Assembly (NCBI GenBank): GCA_946558695.1
Contig: CAMNTQ010000029.1
Span: 1 to 42,538, forward strand
Direction: 5' to 3'
DNA from: an uncultured Lachnospiraceae bacterium
GTDB lineage: Bacteria > Bacillota > Clostridia > Lachnospirales > Lachnospiraceae
DNA length: 42,538 nucleotides
This document shows positions 15,937-23,354 of the stretch, in pieces; the stretch's first letter is position 1, and each line of letters begins with the position of its first letter. The translations under genes and the position numbers were made by a program. Below the pieces are notes generated by a model. The model saw only the letters and a program-made list of their open reading frames with translations, ran no database searches and was not told the origin of the DNA.

Positions 15937-16503
15937 ATGGCAGCAAGAAAGATTACATTACCGCTTACCGAAGAGCTTGCTAAGACACTTCATGCAGGAG
16001 ACAGCGTGCTCGTGACCGGAACAATCTATACATCCCGTGACGCCGGACATAAGCGTATGTGCGAGTCACTGGAAAAGGGTGAGGAGATACCATTTGACCC
16101 GAAGGATGCAACCATCTATTATGTTGGTCCGACCCCTGCAAAGCCGGGTAAGGTGATCGGCTCCGCAGGTCCGACAACAAGCGGGCGTATGGATGCCTAC
16201 GCGCCGACCATGATGTCTGTGGGAGCAAGAGGTATGATCGGAAAAGGCGCGCGCCTTCCGGAAGTCGTTGAGGCTATGAAAAAATATTCTGGTGTGTACT
16301 TTGGAGCGATCGGAGGGGCTGGAGCGCTCCTTGCGAAATGTATTAAAAAGGCAGAGCTGATTGCTTTTGAGGATCTTGGAGCAGAGGCGCTCCGTAAGCT
16401 TTATGTGGAGGATATGCCGTTAGTCGTCATCATCGACAGCGAAGGAAATAATCTGTATGAGAGCGGAAGAGCGGCTTATTTAGAGCAGAAGAAAGAAAAA
16501 TAA
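15937..16503 (+). CDS. Class I fumarase, beta subunit
   Basis: This is the C-terminal half of the class I fumarase, 188 residues. It carries the conserved segments TGTIYTSRDAGHKRM and GPTTSGRMD, and an approximate IGKGARLPEVVEAM region, all diagnostic for the beta domain of the tartrate/fumarate hydro-lyase family. The ATG begins at the first base after the alpha stop, with its CGGAGGTGA ribosome site inside the alpha gene, so the two are produced in step. It is followed by a 102-nt gap with a strong inverted repeat and then the exchanger gene. Nothing is missing relative to the family. Confidence 0.93.
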   Translation: MAARKITLPLTEELAKTLHAGDSVLVTGTIYTSRDAGHKRMCESLEKGEEIPFDPKDATIYYVGPTPAKPGKVIGSAGPTTSGRMDAYAPTMMSVGARGMIGKGARLPEVVEAMKKYSGVYFGAIGGAGALLAKCIKKAELIAFEDLGAEALRKLYVEDMPLVVIIDSEGNNLYESGRAAYLEQKKEK

Positions 16504-16523
16504 AAACAGGATATACGGATTAT

Positions 16524-16575
16524 CGGGCACGGGAGCAGGATTTAGGTATACGCCTTCGTTCTGGCGGCGTGCCCG
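16524..16575 (+). other. Intra-operon inverted repeat between fumarase and exchanger genes
   Basis: CGGGCACG (16524-16531) is complementary to CGTGCCCG (16568-16575). An inner CGCC...GGCG pair near 16551-16566 can extend the fold. There is no T run after it, so it does not look like an efficient terminator. It could stabilise the upstream mRNA or reduce exchanger expression. The exchanger's AGAAGGGAG site follows at about 16590. Confidence 0.6.
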
Positions 16576-16606
16576 GGATATATATTTAGAAGGGAGAACG
16601 TAAGAC

Positions 16607-17818
16607 ATGGAACTATTTGGAGGAATATTGGCAGTTAAATCTGTAGTGTTTCTTACTTTCTCAGTGTTTGCGATCGCGGCCATCGGCTATGCGGTCGGAA
16701 AAATAACGATTAAAGGAATTAATTTAGGAACGGCGGGCGTCTTTATCATTGCCCTGCTTTACGGCTGTCTTCTCTACAGTAAGCTGTCGGGAAATCTCAC
16801 GGTGGGAGAACAGTCTTTTTCCACAGAGGCATTAAAGATCGTCGAGAACATGGGGCTTATCTTCTTCGTGACCTCGGTAGGGTTTATCGCAGGGCCTAAC
16901 TTTTTCGGCAACCTGAAGCGCAATTTCAAGTCCTACGTTATGCTGGGGCTTGTCATCATCGCGGCGGCGGCGGTAACCTGTATCGCCTGTATCCTGATCG
17001 GAGCGAACTTTACCGGTCTTAGCCATGAGGAATTCCGGGCGATCTTAGTCGGGATTCTGGCTGGAGCGCTTACCAGCACGCCGGCATTTTCCGCGTCAAA
17101 AGCAGCGGTGGGTGCGGATCTTGAAGCGCTGGTATCCGTAGGATACGGCATCTCCTACTTGTTCGGCGTTGTGGGCGTGGTACTGTTTGTGCAGATCATC
17201 CCGAAGGTTCTGAAAGCCAATATGAACGAAGAGGTGGATAAGATCACGGCAAAAGAAGGAGAAGGCAGGAAGAAAAAGAACCTGATTCTCATAGAGATAG
17301 ACGAGTTCGGATTTATGGCGTTTTCACTGGCGGCAATTGTGGGTATTCTGATCGGAAGTATCAGCTATATGAACTTCTCATTGACAACGACAGGCGGCTG
17401 TCTCCTGACCGCGCTTGTATTCGGTCATTACGGCCATATCGGGAAAGTATCCATTGTGCCGAAGAATTCTACTTTGAAGATGCTTAGAGAGCTTGGACTT
17501 ATGCTGTTCCTCATCGGAGCAGGCGTATCCGGCGGAGCGAAGTTTGTAGAATACTTTGAGCCGGTATACTTCCTGTACGGGGCGATCATGACCATCCTGC
17601 CGATGATCATCGGATTTATGGTGGCAAAGAACGTATTGAAACTGCCGCTTCTTAACAATCTCGGTTCTATCACCGGCGGTATGACCAGTACGCCGGCGCT
17701 TGGGACGCTGATTAATATGGCAGGGACAGAGGATATCGCGTCGGCTTACGCGGCCACCTATCCGATCGCTCTGATCGCGGTCGTGCTGGCATCGCAGTTG
17801 ATTATTATCTTCTGCTAG
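16607..17818 (+). CDS. AspT/YidE-family carboxylate exchanger (no RCK domains)
   Basis: This 403-residue inner-membrane protein belongs to the aspartate-alanine exchanger superfamily. The two halves each carry the family motif: GALTSTPAFSASKAA near residue 155 and GGMTSTPALGTLINMAG near residue 360. About ten to eleven hydrophobic helices are visible. Typical AspT proteins are about 540 residues with two TrkA_C/RCK domains between the halves. Here only a short charged loop (about residues 205-230) is present, so this is a compact version. Placement after fumarase and fumarate reductase suggests uptake of malate, fumarate or aspartate in exchange for succinate. That substrate is inference. It ends the operon before a strong terminator. 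Confidence 0.82.
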   Translation: MELFGGILAVKSVVFLTFSVFAIAAIGYAVGKITIKGINLGTAGVFIIALLYGCLLYSKLSGNLTVGEQSFSTEALKIVENMGLIFFVTSVGFIAGPNFFGNLKRNFKSYVMLGLVIIAAAAVTCIACILIGANFTGLSHEEFRAILVGILAGALTSTPAFSASKAAVGADLEALVSVGYGISYLFGVVGVVLFVQIIPKVLKANMNEEVDKITAKEGEGRKKKNLILIEIDEFGFMAFSLAAIVGILIGSISYMNFSLTTTGGCLLTALVFGHYGHIGKVSIVPKNSTLKMLRELGLMLFLIGAGVSGGAKFVEYFEPVYFLYGAIMTILPMIIGFMVAKNVLKLPLLNNLGSITGGMTSTPALGTLINMAGTEDIASAYAATYPIALIAVVLASQLIIIFC

Positions 17819-17886
17819 GATAACGGATCATTAATCTTTGATACATCGGCGGTTTTGTTTGTTTAAAGCTGATGCAGCAGATGAAA

Positions 17887-17929
17887 GAAACATCGGAAGC
17901 AGGCGGGTCTGTTTCCGGTGTTTCTTTTT
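17887..17929 (+). terminator. Terminator of the fumarate operon
   Basis: GAAACATCGGAAG (17887-17899) pairs with TTTCCGGTGTTTC (17912-17924), with two G-T pairs, and is followed by five T. It shares the GAAACA-CGG core with the terminator at 20923-20966. The rest of the gap from 17819 to 18112 shows nothing else I can name. Confidence 0.85.
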
Positions 17930-18112
17930 GCGGTTCTTTAAGAATTCGTTTGATAGTCTGTTCGCTGAGGGAACATATAACGATAGTAATACAGGCGGAT
18001 GATAGCTGAAAAGTAGAAATATGTATATTTGCGTAATCTTTGACTTACTAGAAAGAAATATGTAAAAAATAATTTAAAACGAAGATTTCATTGTAAGATT
18101 TTCAGAAATCTG

Positions 18113-18141
18113 TTGTCTTATCTTGTTTGTTATGCTATGAT
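18113..18141 (+). promoter_or_regulatory. Promoter of the recombinase-like/ATPase cassette
   Basis: TTGTCT (18113-18118) and TATGAT (18136-18141) are 17 nt apart. The AAGGAGGAG ribosome site follows near 18158-18166. The region is very AT-rich compared with its neighbours. Confidence 0.5.
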
Positions 18142-18170
18142 TGATATCAGGGGAGCAAAGGAGGAGAAAT

Positions 18171-19538
18171 ATGAAAGAGACTTATAAAAAGGTTTTAAAG
18201 AAAATACAGAACGTGTCCGAGGTATCAGTGACGATGGATGAAACTGATTTTTATGAGAATATTGTTAAAAATATTTTTATTAAAGAAATGAAATATAAAA
18301 CGGAGAATTCATATTCAATTGAATTTGGGCAGACATTTCAGACGAAGGATATGGTGATCAGGAGTTTTGTTTATGGAATATATGAAAAGGAACTCTTCTT
18401 GCTTTCTAAATTCATTAAAGAGAAGAATTGTACATGGGGGATTTTAATACATCCTGCCGGGATGTGTTTGATGAATTCAAAAATCGGGAAAAACTCAAAT
18501 GATGATTTTAAAAATTCAAATATTGTTTTGGAGATTCTCTATGGATTAAATACAGATCAAAAGTATTTTGAATATTTTTCGGCCGATAATACGATAGGAG
18601 AGCGAAAGAATGCATGTTTCTTTAAAGATATCATTGATTATAAGAACAATGTATATAAAGGAACGGAAAAAAGCTGGTATGCCTATCATTCTGGTTTGAA
18701 ACGTTTTCTGGCTTACTTTGCGGAACATAAGGGAGATTATGGATATGAGGATAATATCTATGACAGTATAGAATATGTATTCTTTGTTGAATTTGTAAAG
18801 AAGGGAACAAGCTGTAAGTCTTTAACGAGCGCAAGAAATCTGTTTTTTTATATTAAAGATTTTATGCAGGCAAAATCAGAAAAGAATGAATTTGACGATC
18901 CGGACCGGGTCAAGGTAAGTTTCCCGGAATTCATGCCAAAAGATAGGAAGCAGGATGTTTTTTTAATTGATAAACTGAAAGCCGCTTTAGGGTTTCTGAA
19001 ATGGGAAAGGAGCAGAAATGGAATAAGAAACAAGACGCTTCTGTTGTTTTTGCTGGCATATGGGATGGAGCGCAGAAAGTTGTGTGCGCTGAAATGGGAA
19101 AATATTAATTTCAGAAATAAGCAGCTCGTTATTGAAAAAAAGAAATATCCTATGCCGACCTATCTTCTGGAAATGTTAAAAGAATTGGAAGACCAAGGGA
19201 TGTCAAAGAAGTTTGTATTTTGCAATAACAGCGGCGAGGCGTTGAGTGACGGAGCCGTGAATACGATTCTTTCCGGCATTGTAAAAGTTGATGTGCAGGA
19301 TGAATTTTACAGACAGCTCACTCCGGCGAATATCCGGCGGTATCTCGCAAAATATCTGTTTGATCATGCATACCCGCTGGAGAAAATACTATATATCATG
19401 GATATAGAAGGATATAAACTTGAAAGCTATATTTCTAAAAAAGATATAGAAAAGGCATTTTGGAGAAGGTGCGAAGACCCGATTATCTGTTCGGAGGGGC
19501 AGCATCCGATGGAGGATTTTCTGGAGAAATTGAGATAG
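18171..19538 (+). CDS. Degenerate tyrosine-recombinase-like protein with unusual N-terminal domain
   Basis: The function is unknown. From about residue 285 onward the 455-residue protein follows the fold order of tyrosine recombinases: LAYGMERRKLCALKWENI matches the Arg-I helix, LTPANIRRYLAKYLF the HxxR helix, and YISKKD the tyrosine segment. Two catalytic positions appear lost. The Arg-I position aligns with E300 (arginines follow at 301-302), and the HxxR histidine is A386, while R389 and Y420 remain. Residues of about 165-240 resemble a core-binding domain. Residues 20-110, with WGILIHPAGMCLMN, weakly resemble the N-terminal domain of type I restriction subunit R. ATG 18171 follows AAGGAGGAG. 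Coding sequence is markedly AT-rich, suggesting transfer. The next ATPase gene starts 12 nt later. Confidence 0.7.
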   Translation: MKETYKKVLKKIQNVSEVSVTMDETDFYENIVKNIFIKEMKYKTENSYSIEFGQTFQTKDMVIRSFVYGIYEKELFLLSKFIKEKNCTWGILIHPAGMCLMNSKIGKNSNDDFKNSNIVLEILYGLNTDQKYFEYFSADNTIGERKNACFFKDIIDYKNNVYKGTEKSWYAYHSGLKRFLAYFAEHKGDYGYEDNIYDSIEYVFFVEFVKKGTSCKSLTSARNLFFYIKDFMQAKSEKNEFDDPDRVKVSFPEFMPKDRKQDVFLIDKLKAALGFLKWERSRNGIRNKTLLLFLLAYGMERRKLCALKWENINFRNKQLVIEKKKYPMPTYLLEMLKELEDQGMSKKFVFCNNSGEALSDGAVNTILSGIVKVDVQDEFYRQLTPANIRRYLAKYLFDHAYPLEKILYIMDIEGYKLESYISKKDIEKAFWRRCEDPIICSEGQHPMEDFLEKLR

Positions 19539-19549
19539 GAGGGAGCAAG

Positions 19550-20893
19550 ATGGATTTAAAGAGAGATATTTATGACAGTCTGGTTCAGTGGAAACATCGG
19601 AATTCAGGAAAAGTGCTGGAGGTAAGCGGCGCACGGCAGGTTGGAAAAACATATATACTGACAAAATTTGCAAAAGAGAATTATCATAATTTTTTCTATA
19701 TAAATATGATGCAGACTTCCGGACAGGACTTTATCGCCTGCATTGAAGAGGCGGCAAGGTGGAATCCCGGAGAAGAACGGATAGAGAAACCGATTCATAA
19801 GGCACTGAAATTGTTTGATAAAAATTTTGCGGATGGAGAAGATACCGTGGTGGTAATTGATGAAATACAAGAATCCTCAAAAGTGTTTTCTCTTATCCGG
19901 CAGTTTGCAAGAGAATTCAAAGCGCATTTTATTGTCACAGGAAGTTATCTTGGTAAAACGGTTGAAAAGGAATATTTTCTTCCGGCAGGAGATATAGATA
20001 CGATGGAACTTAGTACATTGTCTTACGAAGAGTTTTTACAGGCGGCAGGAAAAAGGAAGCTGTATGAGCAGATAGATTTGTATGGGGGAGGCGGCCATGA
20101 AGATTATGATTTGCTGAAAATTTTATATGACAGTTATTGCAAAGTCGGAGGATATCCTGCGGTTGTACGGAAATATTTTGAGACAGGCGATATCGTAGAA
20201 TGCAGGAGAGAAATCGCACATATTATACAGATATTTGTGGAAGAGTCAGAGCGATATTTTGATAACATTCTTGAAATGGGTCTTTTAGAGCAGATGCTGC
20301 CATTGATTGCCCAGACAATGGCAAAAGAGAAGAAAGGGGTGCCTGATCTGGTGAAAGAGTTGTCTTCGGTTCTTTTTCGTGATGACAGTAACCGTGTTAC
20401 AAAAAGGAGTGTCAATCAGGCGATTGCATGGCTGTGCCGTTCGGATGTTATCGGGTATTGCGGACGGGTGAACGAGGGGAACATGCTGGATGTTACGCCG
20501 AACTGCAGGTTCTATTTCAGGGATCTGGGGGTGGCAAGGCATTTTCTCGAAATGGCAGGTGTGCAGCCGGATGCAATCGCCGGCCTGATTAATGAGAACT
20601 TTGTTTACCTGTATCTAAAGAAAAAAGCAGCCGCTCTGGAAATCGCAGGAATGATGCCTCTTTATGCGCTGTATAAGGATGGTGAACTGGATTTCTTTGT
20701 AAACAGCAGGCGGGACTACAAAAATTATGGCATTGAAGTGAAGGCAGGACGTACTGTAGGCAGAACTTCCCGTTTGATGTTAGAGGATGGAAAGATTCAG
20801 TGCCTGTTTCTTTTGAAAGGAAATACTTATGGAGGCGTTGAAGGAAAGATGAAAACCGTTCCGGTTTATCTTGCGGGGAGAATCGAGTTTTAG
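19550..20893 (+). CDS. AAA ATPase with DUF4143-type C-terminus
   Basis: This 447-residue ATPase belongs to the AAA_14/DUF4143 group. Walker A is GARQVGKT (residues 27-34), Walker B is VVVIDE (about 100-105), and a sensor-1-like FIVTGSYLG follows. The C-terminal third has GELDFFVNSR and YGIEVKAG, the arrangement of a PD-(D/E)xK nuclease-like core often present in this family. The start is ATG 19550 with AGGAGGGA just upstream. The longer frame to 19460 runs inside the previous gene. It is co-transcribed with the recombinase-like gene and equally AT-rich at its start. Family members are abundant in gut Firmicutes and mostly uncharacterised; a defence or DNA-processing role is a guess. Confidence 0.88.
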   Translation: MDLKRDIYDSLVQWKHRNSGKVLEVSGARQVGKTYILTKFAKENYHNFFYINMMQTSGQDFIACIEEAARWNPGEERIEKPIHKALKLFDKNFADGEDTVVVIDEIQESSKVFSLIRQFAREFKAHFIVTGSYLGKTVEKEYFLPAGDIDTMELSTLSYEEFLQAAGKRKLYEQIDLYGGGGHEDYDLLKILYDSYCKVGGYPAVVRKYFETGDIVECRREIAHIIQIFVEESERYFDNILEMGLLEQMLPLIAQTMAKEKKGVPDLVKELSSVLFRDDSNRVTKRSVNQAIAWLCRSDVIGYCGRVNEGNMLDVTPNCRFYFRDLGVARHFLEMAGVQPDAIAGLINENFVYLYLKKKAAALEIAGMMPLYALYKDGELDFFVNSRRDYKNYGIEVKAGRTVGRTSRLMLEDGKIQCLFLLKGNTYGGVEGKMKTVPVYLAGRIEF

Positions 20894-20922
20894 AGCCGTC
20901 GGTGTCTTTGGCAATGAGAGAA

Positions 20923-20966
20923 CAAAAGAAACACCGGGCACGGCAGAAGCGCCGGTGTTTCTTTTG
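20923..20966. terminator. Bidirectional terminator between the ATPase gene and amtB
   Basis: CAAAAGAAACACCGG (20923-20937) is a perfect 15-bp complement of CCGGTGTTTCTTTTG (20952-20966). It has A-rich and T-rich outer arms, so it can end transcripts from both convergent genes. Confidence 0.88.
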
Positions 20967-20998
20967 CTGTACATTAAGCAGTGTTTAGCTTTGAAAGC

Positions 20999-22249
20999 TT
21001 AAATCCTGAAATTAAAATCTGCATAAGCGGACGAACCGTGTTCGTGTACGTCAAGTCCGTCGATTTCTTCTTCCCTTGAGACGCGGAGTCCGATGGTCTT
21101 ATTGATGACCGTAAATACAAGGAACGCCATGACGAATACATAGAGAGCCGTGACGGCTACGCCTAAGAGCTGCGTCGTAAAACTGCAGCCTTCCCCAAAG
21201 ATTCCTGTAAGGATCGTGCCTGCCATGCCGCAGACTCCGTGTACGCTGACGGCGCCGACGGGATCGTCGATTTTTGCCTTCTGATCGAAAAATTCTACGG
21301 CAAATACCACCAGAACACCGGCAACGGAGCCGATAAGGATCGCTTCCCATTCATTTACCACGTCGCATCCGGCAGTGATTGCTACCAGGCCGGCGAGGGA
21401 GCCGTTGAAGGTCATGGAGACGTCCGGCTTTCCGTAACGCACCCATGTGACGATCATGGCCAGCAAGGTGGCTGCGGCTGCGGCGAGGTTTGTCGTCATG
21501 GCGATGTGTCCGAGGCTTGTGGTAGCGGCGGTGGTGGAGCCGCAGTTGAATCCGAACCAGCAGAACCACAGGATAAATACGCCGAGGGCCGCTATGGGAA
21601 GATTATGCCCCGGGATGGCTCTTGCCCGGCCGTCTTTTCCGTATTTCCCGATACGGGGTCCTAAGATCTTTGCGCCTACCAGCGCGCAGATCCCCCCTAC
21701 CATATGTACGGCGGCAGAACCGGCAAAATCATGGAAGCCAAGCTGGGATAAGAATCCGCCGCCCCAGATCCAGTGCCCGGATACAGGGTAGATGAAGATA
21801 CTGATCGCCGCGCTGTAGGCCAGATAGGCGGAGAATTTTGTCCGCTCCGCCATAGAGCCGGACACGATGGTCGCGGCAGTCGCGCAGAATACGGTATGAA
21901 AGATCATGAAGACGCCGATCGGGAGCCCGTTGAATAATCCGTCGGCATCCGCCAGAGCGGAAGGCGTCAGAAATCCTTTTATACCGATGATCCCGTTCCA
22001 GTCTGTTCCGTGCATGACGGCAAATCCGAACAGGAAAAAGAACAGGCTTCCCAGAACGAAATCCATCATATTTTTCATCAGAATATTCCCGGTGTTTTTG
22101 GCTCTTGTAAATCCGGCCTCGCACATGGCGAAGCCCGCCTGCATAAAGTACACAAGAAATGCTCCGATCATCGTCCACATAATATTGATCAGCAGTCCGG
22201 CGGCGTCAACGCTGCCCATGCCGGATGCAGTTAAACTTGTTAAATCCAT
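20999..22249 (-). CDS. amtB: Ammonium transporter
   Basis: This trimeric inner-membrane channel takes up ammonium. The product of about 416 residues has eleven hydrophobic helices and a periplasm-first N-terminus. The twin pore histidines lie in the SAAVHMVGG and SVHGVCGMAGT contexts, and the family signature DFAGSAAVH is exact. I place the start at ATG 22249, seven nt after a GGGGGG run; the ATG at 22255 directly abuts that run. The C-terminal cytoplasmic tail is short. It lies downstream of glnK in the same minus-strand operon, and GlnK-type proteins plug AmtB when nitrogen is plentiful (family knowledge). It ends at the shared bidirectional terminator. Confidence 0.96.
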   Translation of the reverse strand: MDLTSLTASGMGSVDAAGLLINIMWTMIGAFLVYFMQAGFAMCEAGFTRAKNTGNILMKNMMDFVLGSLFFFLFGFAVMHGTDWNGIIGIKGFLTPSALADADGLFNGLPIGVFMIFHTVFCATAATIVSGSMAERTKFSAYLAYSAAISIFIYPVSGHWIWGGGFLSQLGFHDFAGSAAVHMVGGICALVGAKILGPRIGKYGKDGRARAIPGHNLPIAALGVFILWFCWFGFNCGSTTAATTSLGHIAMTTNLAAAAATLLAMIVTWVRYGKPDVSMTFNGSLAGLVAITAGCDVVNEWEAILIGSVAGVLVVFAVEFFDQKAKIDDPVGAVSVHGVCGMAGTILTGIFGEGCSFTTQLLGVAVTALYVFVMAFLVFTVINKTIGLRVSREEEIDGLDVHEHGSSAYADFNFRI

Positions 22250-22268
22250 AATCATTCCCCCCTAGTTA

Positions 22269-22607
22269 TTAAAGTGCTTCGGTTCCGCGCTCTCCGGTAC
22301 GGATACGTACAGCGTCTTCCACTTCATATACGAATATTTTCCCGTCGCCGTATTTTCCGGTGCGTATTTCCGATACGATTTTTTCAATCAGGACTTCGGC
22401 GGCGTCTGGTTCAATGACTGTCTCAACCTTGACCTTCGGCAGAAGATTTACGCTGTATTCCGCGCCTCTGTATACCTTTTTGTGTCCTTTTTGATTACCG
22501 TATCCCATTACGTTGCTGATCATCAGCCCGCTTGCATTGCTCTCATCGAGAATCGATTTGAGATCTTCAAGCTTTTCCGGCTGGATGATGATTTCCAGTT
22601 TTTTCAT
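22269..22607 (-). CDS. glnK: PII-family nitrogen regulatory protein
   Basis: This 112-residue trimeric signalling protein senses 2-oxoglutarate and ATP/ADP and gates AmtB. The sequence begins MKKLEIIIQPEKLEDLK. The T-loop reads YRGAEYSVNLLPK with the conserved tyrosine that is uridylylated in proteobacteria. The C-terminal signature GDGKIFVYEVEDAVRIRTGE is split across the B- and C-loops and is intact. The start at 22607 follows a clear AAGGAGGAG site; the frame extending to 22703 runs through the leader hairpin and has no family similarity. It is the first gene of glnK-amtB, with about 19 nt before amtB. The leader contains a terminator hairpin. Confidence 0.96.
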   Translation of the reverse strand: MKKLEIIIQPEKLEDLKSILDESNASGLMISNVMGYGNQKGHKKVYRGAEYSVNLLPKVKVETVIEPDAAEVLIEKIVSEIRTGKYGDGKIFVYEVEDAVRIRTGERGTEAL

Positions 22608-22640
22608 AAGTATCTCCTCCTTCACATGCAGCTTATGAAA

Positions 22641-22677
22641 CAAAAAGAAGGCGCCTTCCCCAAGAGGAAAACGCCTT
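22641..22677 (-). terminator. Leader terminator hairpin (attenuator candidate) before glnK
   Basis: On the minus strand AAGGCG (22677-22672) pairs with CGCCTT (22653-22648). Inner U-G and UUCC/GGAA pairs extend this to about 12 bp around a six-nt loop UCUUGG. A run of U follows (22646-22642). It lies between the promoter and the glnK ribosome site, so a regulated read-through mechanism is likely. Confidence 0.7.
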
Positions 22678-22694
22678 TGTTTTTGATGTGTTCC

Positions 22695-22722
22695 ATTATA
22701 CACAGGAGAGAAAATTTGTAAA
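22695..22722 (-). promoter_or_regulatory. Promoter of glnK-amtB
   Basis: On the minus strand TTTACA (22722-22717) and a perfect TATAAT (22700-22695) are 16 nt apart. This predicts a leader of about 80 nt containing the attenuator hairpin. Confidence 0.7.
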
Positions 22723-22806
22723 GAAGAAATTGGAAAAAAAATAACATTTTATCATATGTGTACATAATTTTTGAAATAAGAAAGAAAATTTCGTAAAAAA
22801 ATTTGT

Positions 22807-22835
22807 TGTAACATTTCCCAGGTTTATGACGTTAA
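22807..22835 (+). promoter_or_regulatory. ECF-type promoter of the sigma factor operon
   Basis: TGTAAC (22807-22812), a 17-nt spacer and CGTT (22830-22833) fit the Bacillus ECF pattern (TGAAAC/TGTAAC with CGT). This suggests autoregulation by the sigma factor encoded immediately downstream. No sigma-A boxes were seen in this position. Confidence 0.6.
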
Positions 22836-22856
22836 TATATGGAGGGAGGTGAGCAC

Positions 22857-23354
22857 GTGGAGGATTTTGAGGCGATCTACAGACGGTATCTGATGGAAGT
22901 ATACCGGTATCTTTTGAAGCTTTCAGGAAGTTCCGATGTGGCGGAGGAGCTGACGCAGGAGACCTTTGCCGTTGTTTTTGAAAAGATCGGCCGCTATGAG
23001 GACAGAGGGAAGACTCTGATCTGGCTGTGTCAGATCGCGAAATTTGAGTATTATTCCTGGCGCCGGAAGAACAAAGTGAGAACAGAGCAGTTAGATGAGA
23101 ATACCCCTGCGCCGGAGGAAGTGCCGTTAGATCAGATGATAAGAAAAGAAGACGGCGAAAACGCGAAACGGATTCTTCACGGCTTGCCGGAACCTTACCG
23201 GGAAGTGTTCCTCCTTCGGGTAACGGGGGAGATGTCTTTTAAAAATATCGGAAAAATATTCGGAAAGAGCGAATCATGGAGCCGGGTAACATTTTTTCGG
23301 GCCAGGAAAATGATAGCAGAACGTATGGGAGGTGATGGCCATGAATCATTGTGA
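22857..23354 (+). CDS. ECF-family RNA polymerase sigma factor
   Basis: This 165-residue sigma-70 family protein has region 2 (YRRYLMEVYRYLLKLSG through FEYYSWRRKNK) and region 4 (LPEPYREVFLLRVTGEMSFKNIGKIFGKSESWSRVTFFRARK, a helix-turn-helix). No region 3 is present, so it is of the ECF type. The start is GTG 22857, five nt after GGAGGGAGGTGA. An ATG at 22839 lies upstream of that site and upstream of the transcription start predicted from the ECF promoter, so it is rejected. The 3' end overlaps the zf-HC2 anti-sigma gene by 14 nt, the usual partner arrangement. It probably controls the ABC transporter genes behind it. Confidence 0.92.
   Translation: MEDFEAIYRRYLMEVYRYLLKLSGSSDVAEELTQETFAVVFEKIGRYEDRGKTLIWLCQIAKFEYYSWRRKNKVRTEQLDENTPAPEEVPLDQMIRKEDGENAKRILHGLPEPYREVFLLRVTGEMSFKNIGKIFGKSESWSRVTFFRARKMIAERMGGDGHESL

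Noticed and set aside
17819..20998. Attachment sites or direct repeats around the recombinase-like cassette
   Set aside because: No convincing flanking direct repeat or tRNA target was found by eye; only the two similar terminators were seen.
22648..22677. ANTAR-type antitermination target in the glnK leader
   Set aside because: Only one hairpin is visible and its six-nt loop (UCUUGG) lacks the A1 and G4 pattern of ANTAR targets. It is kept as a generic attenuator candidate.
22839..22856. ATG 22839 as sigma factor start
   Set aside because: It precedes the GGAGGGAGGTGA ribosome site and lies at or before the transcription start predicted by the ECF promoter; GTG 22857 is properly spaced.
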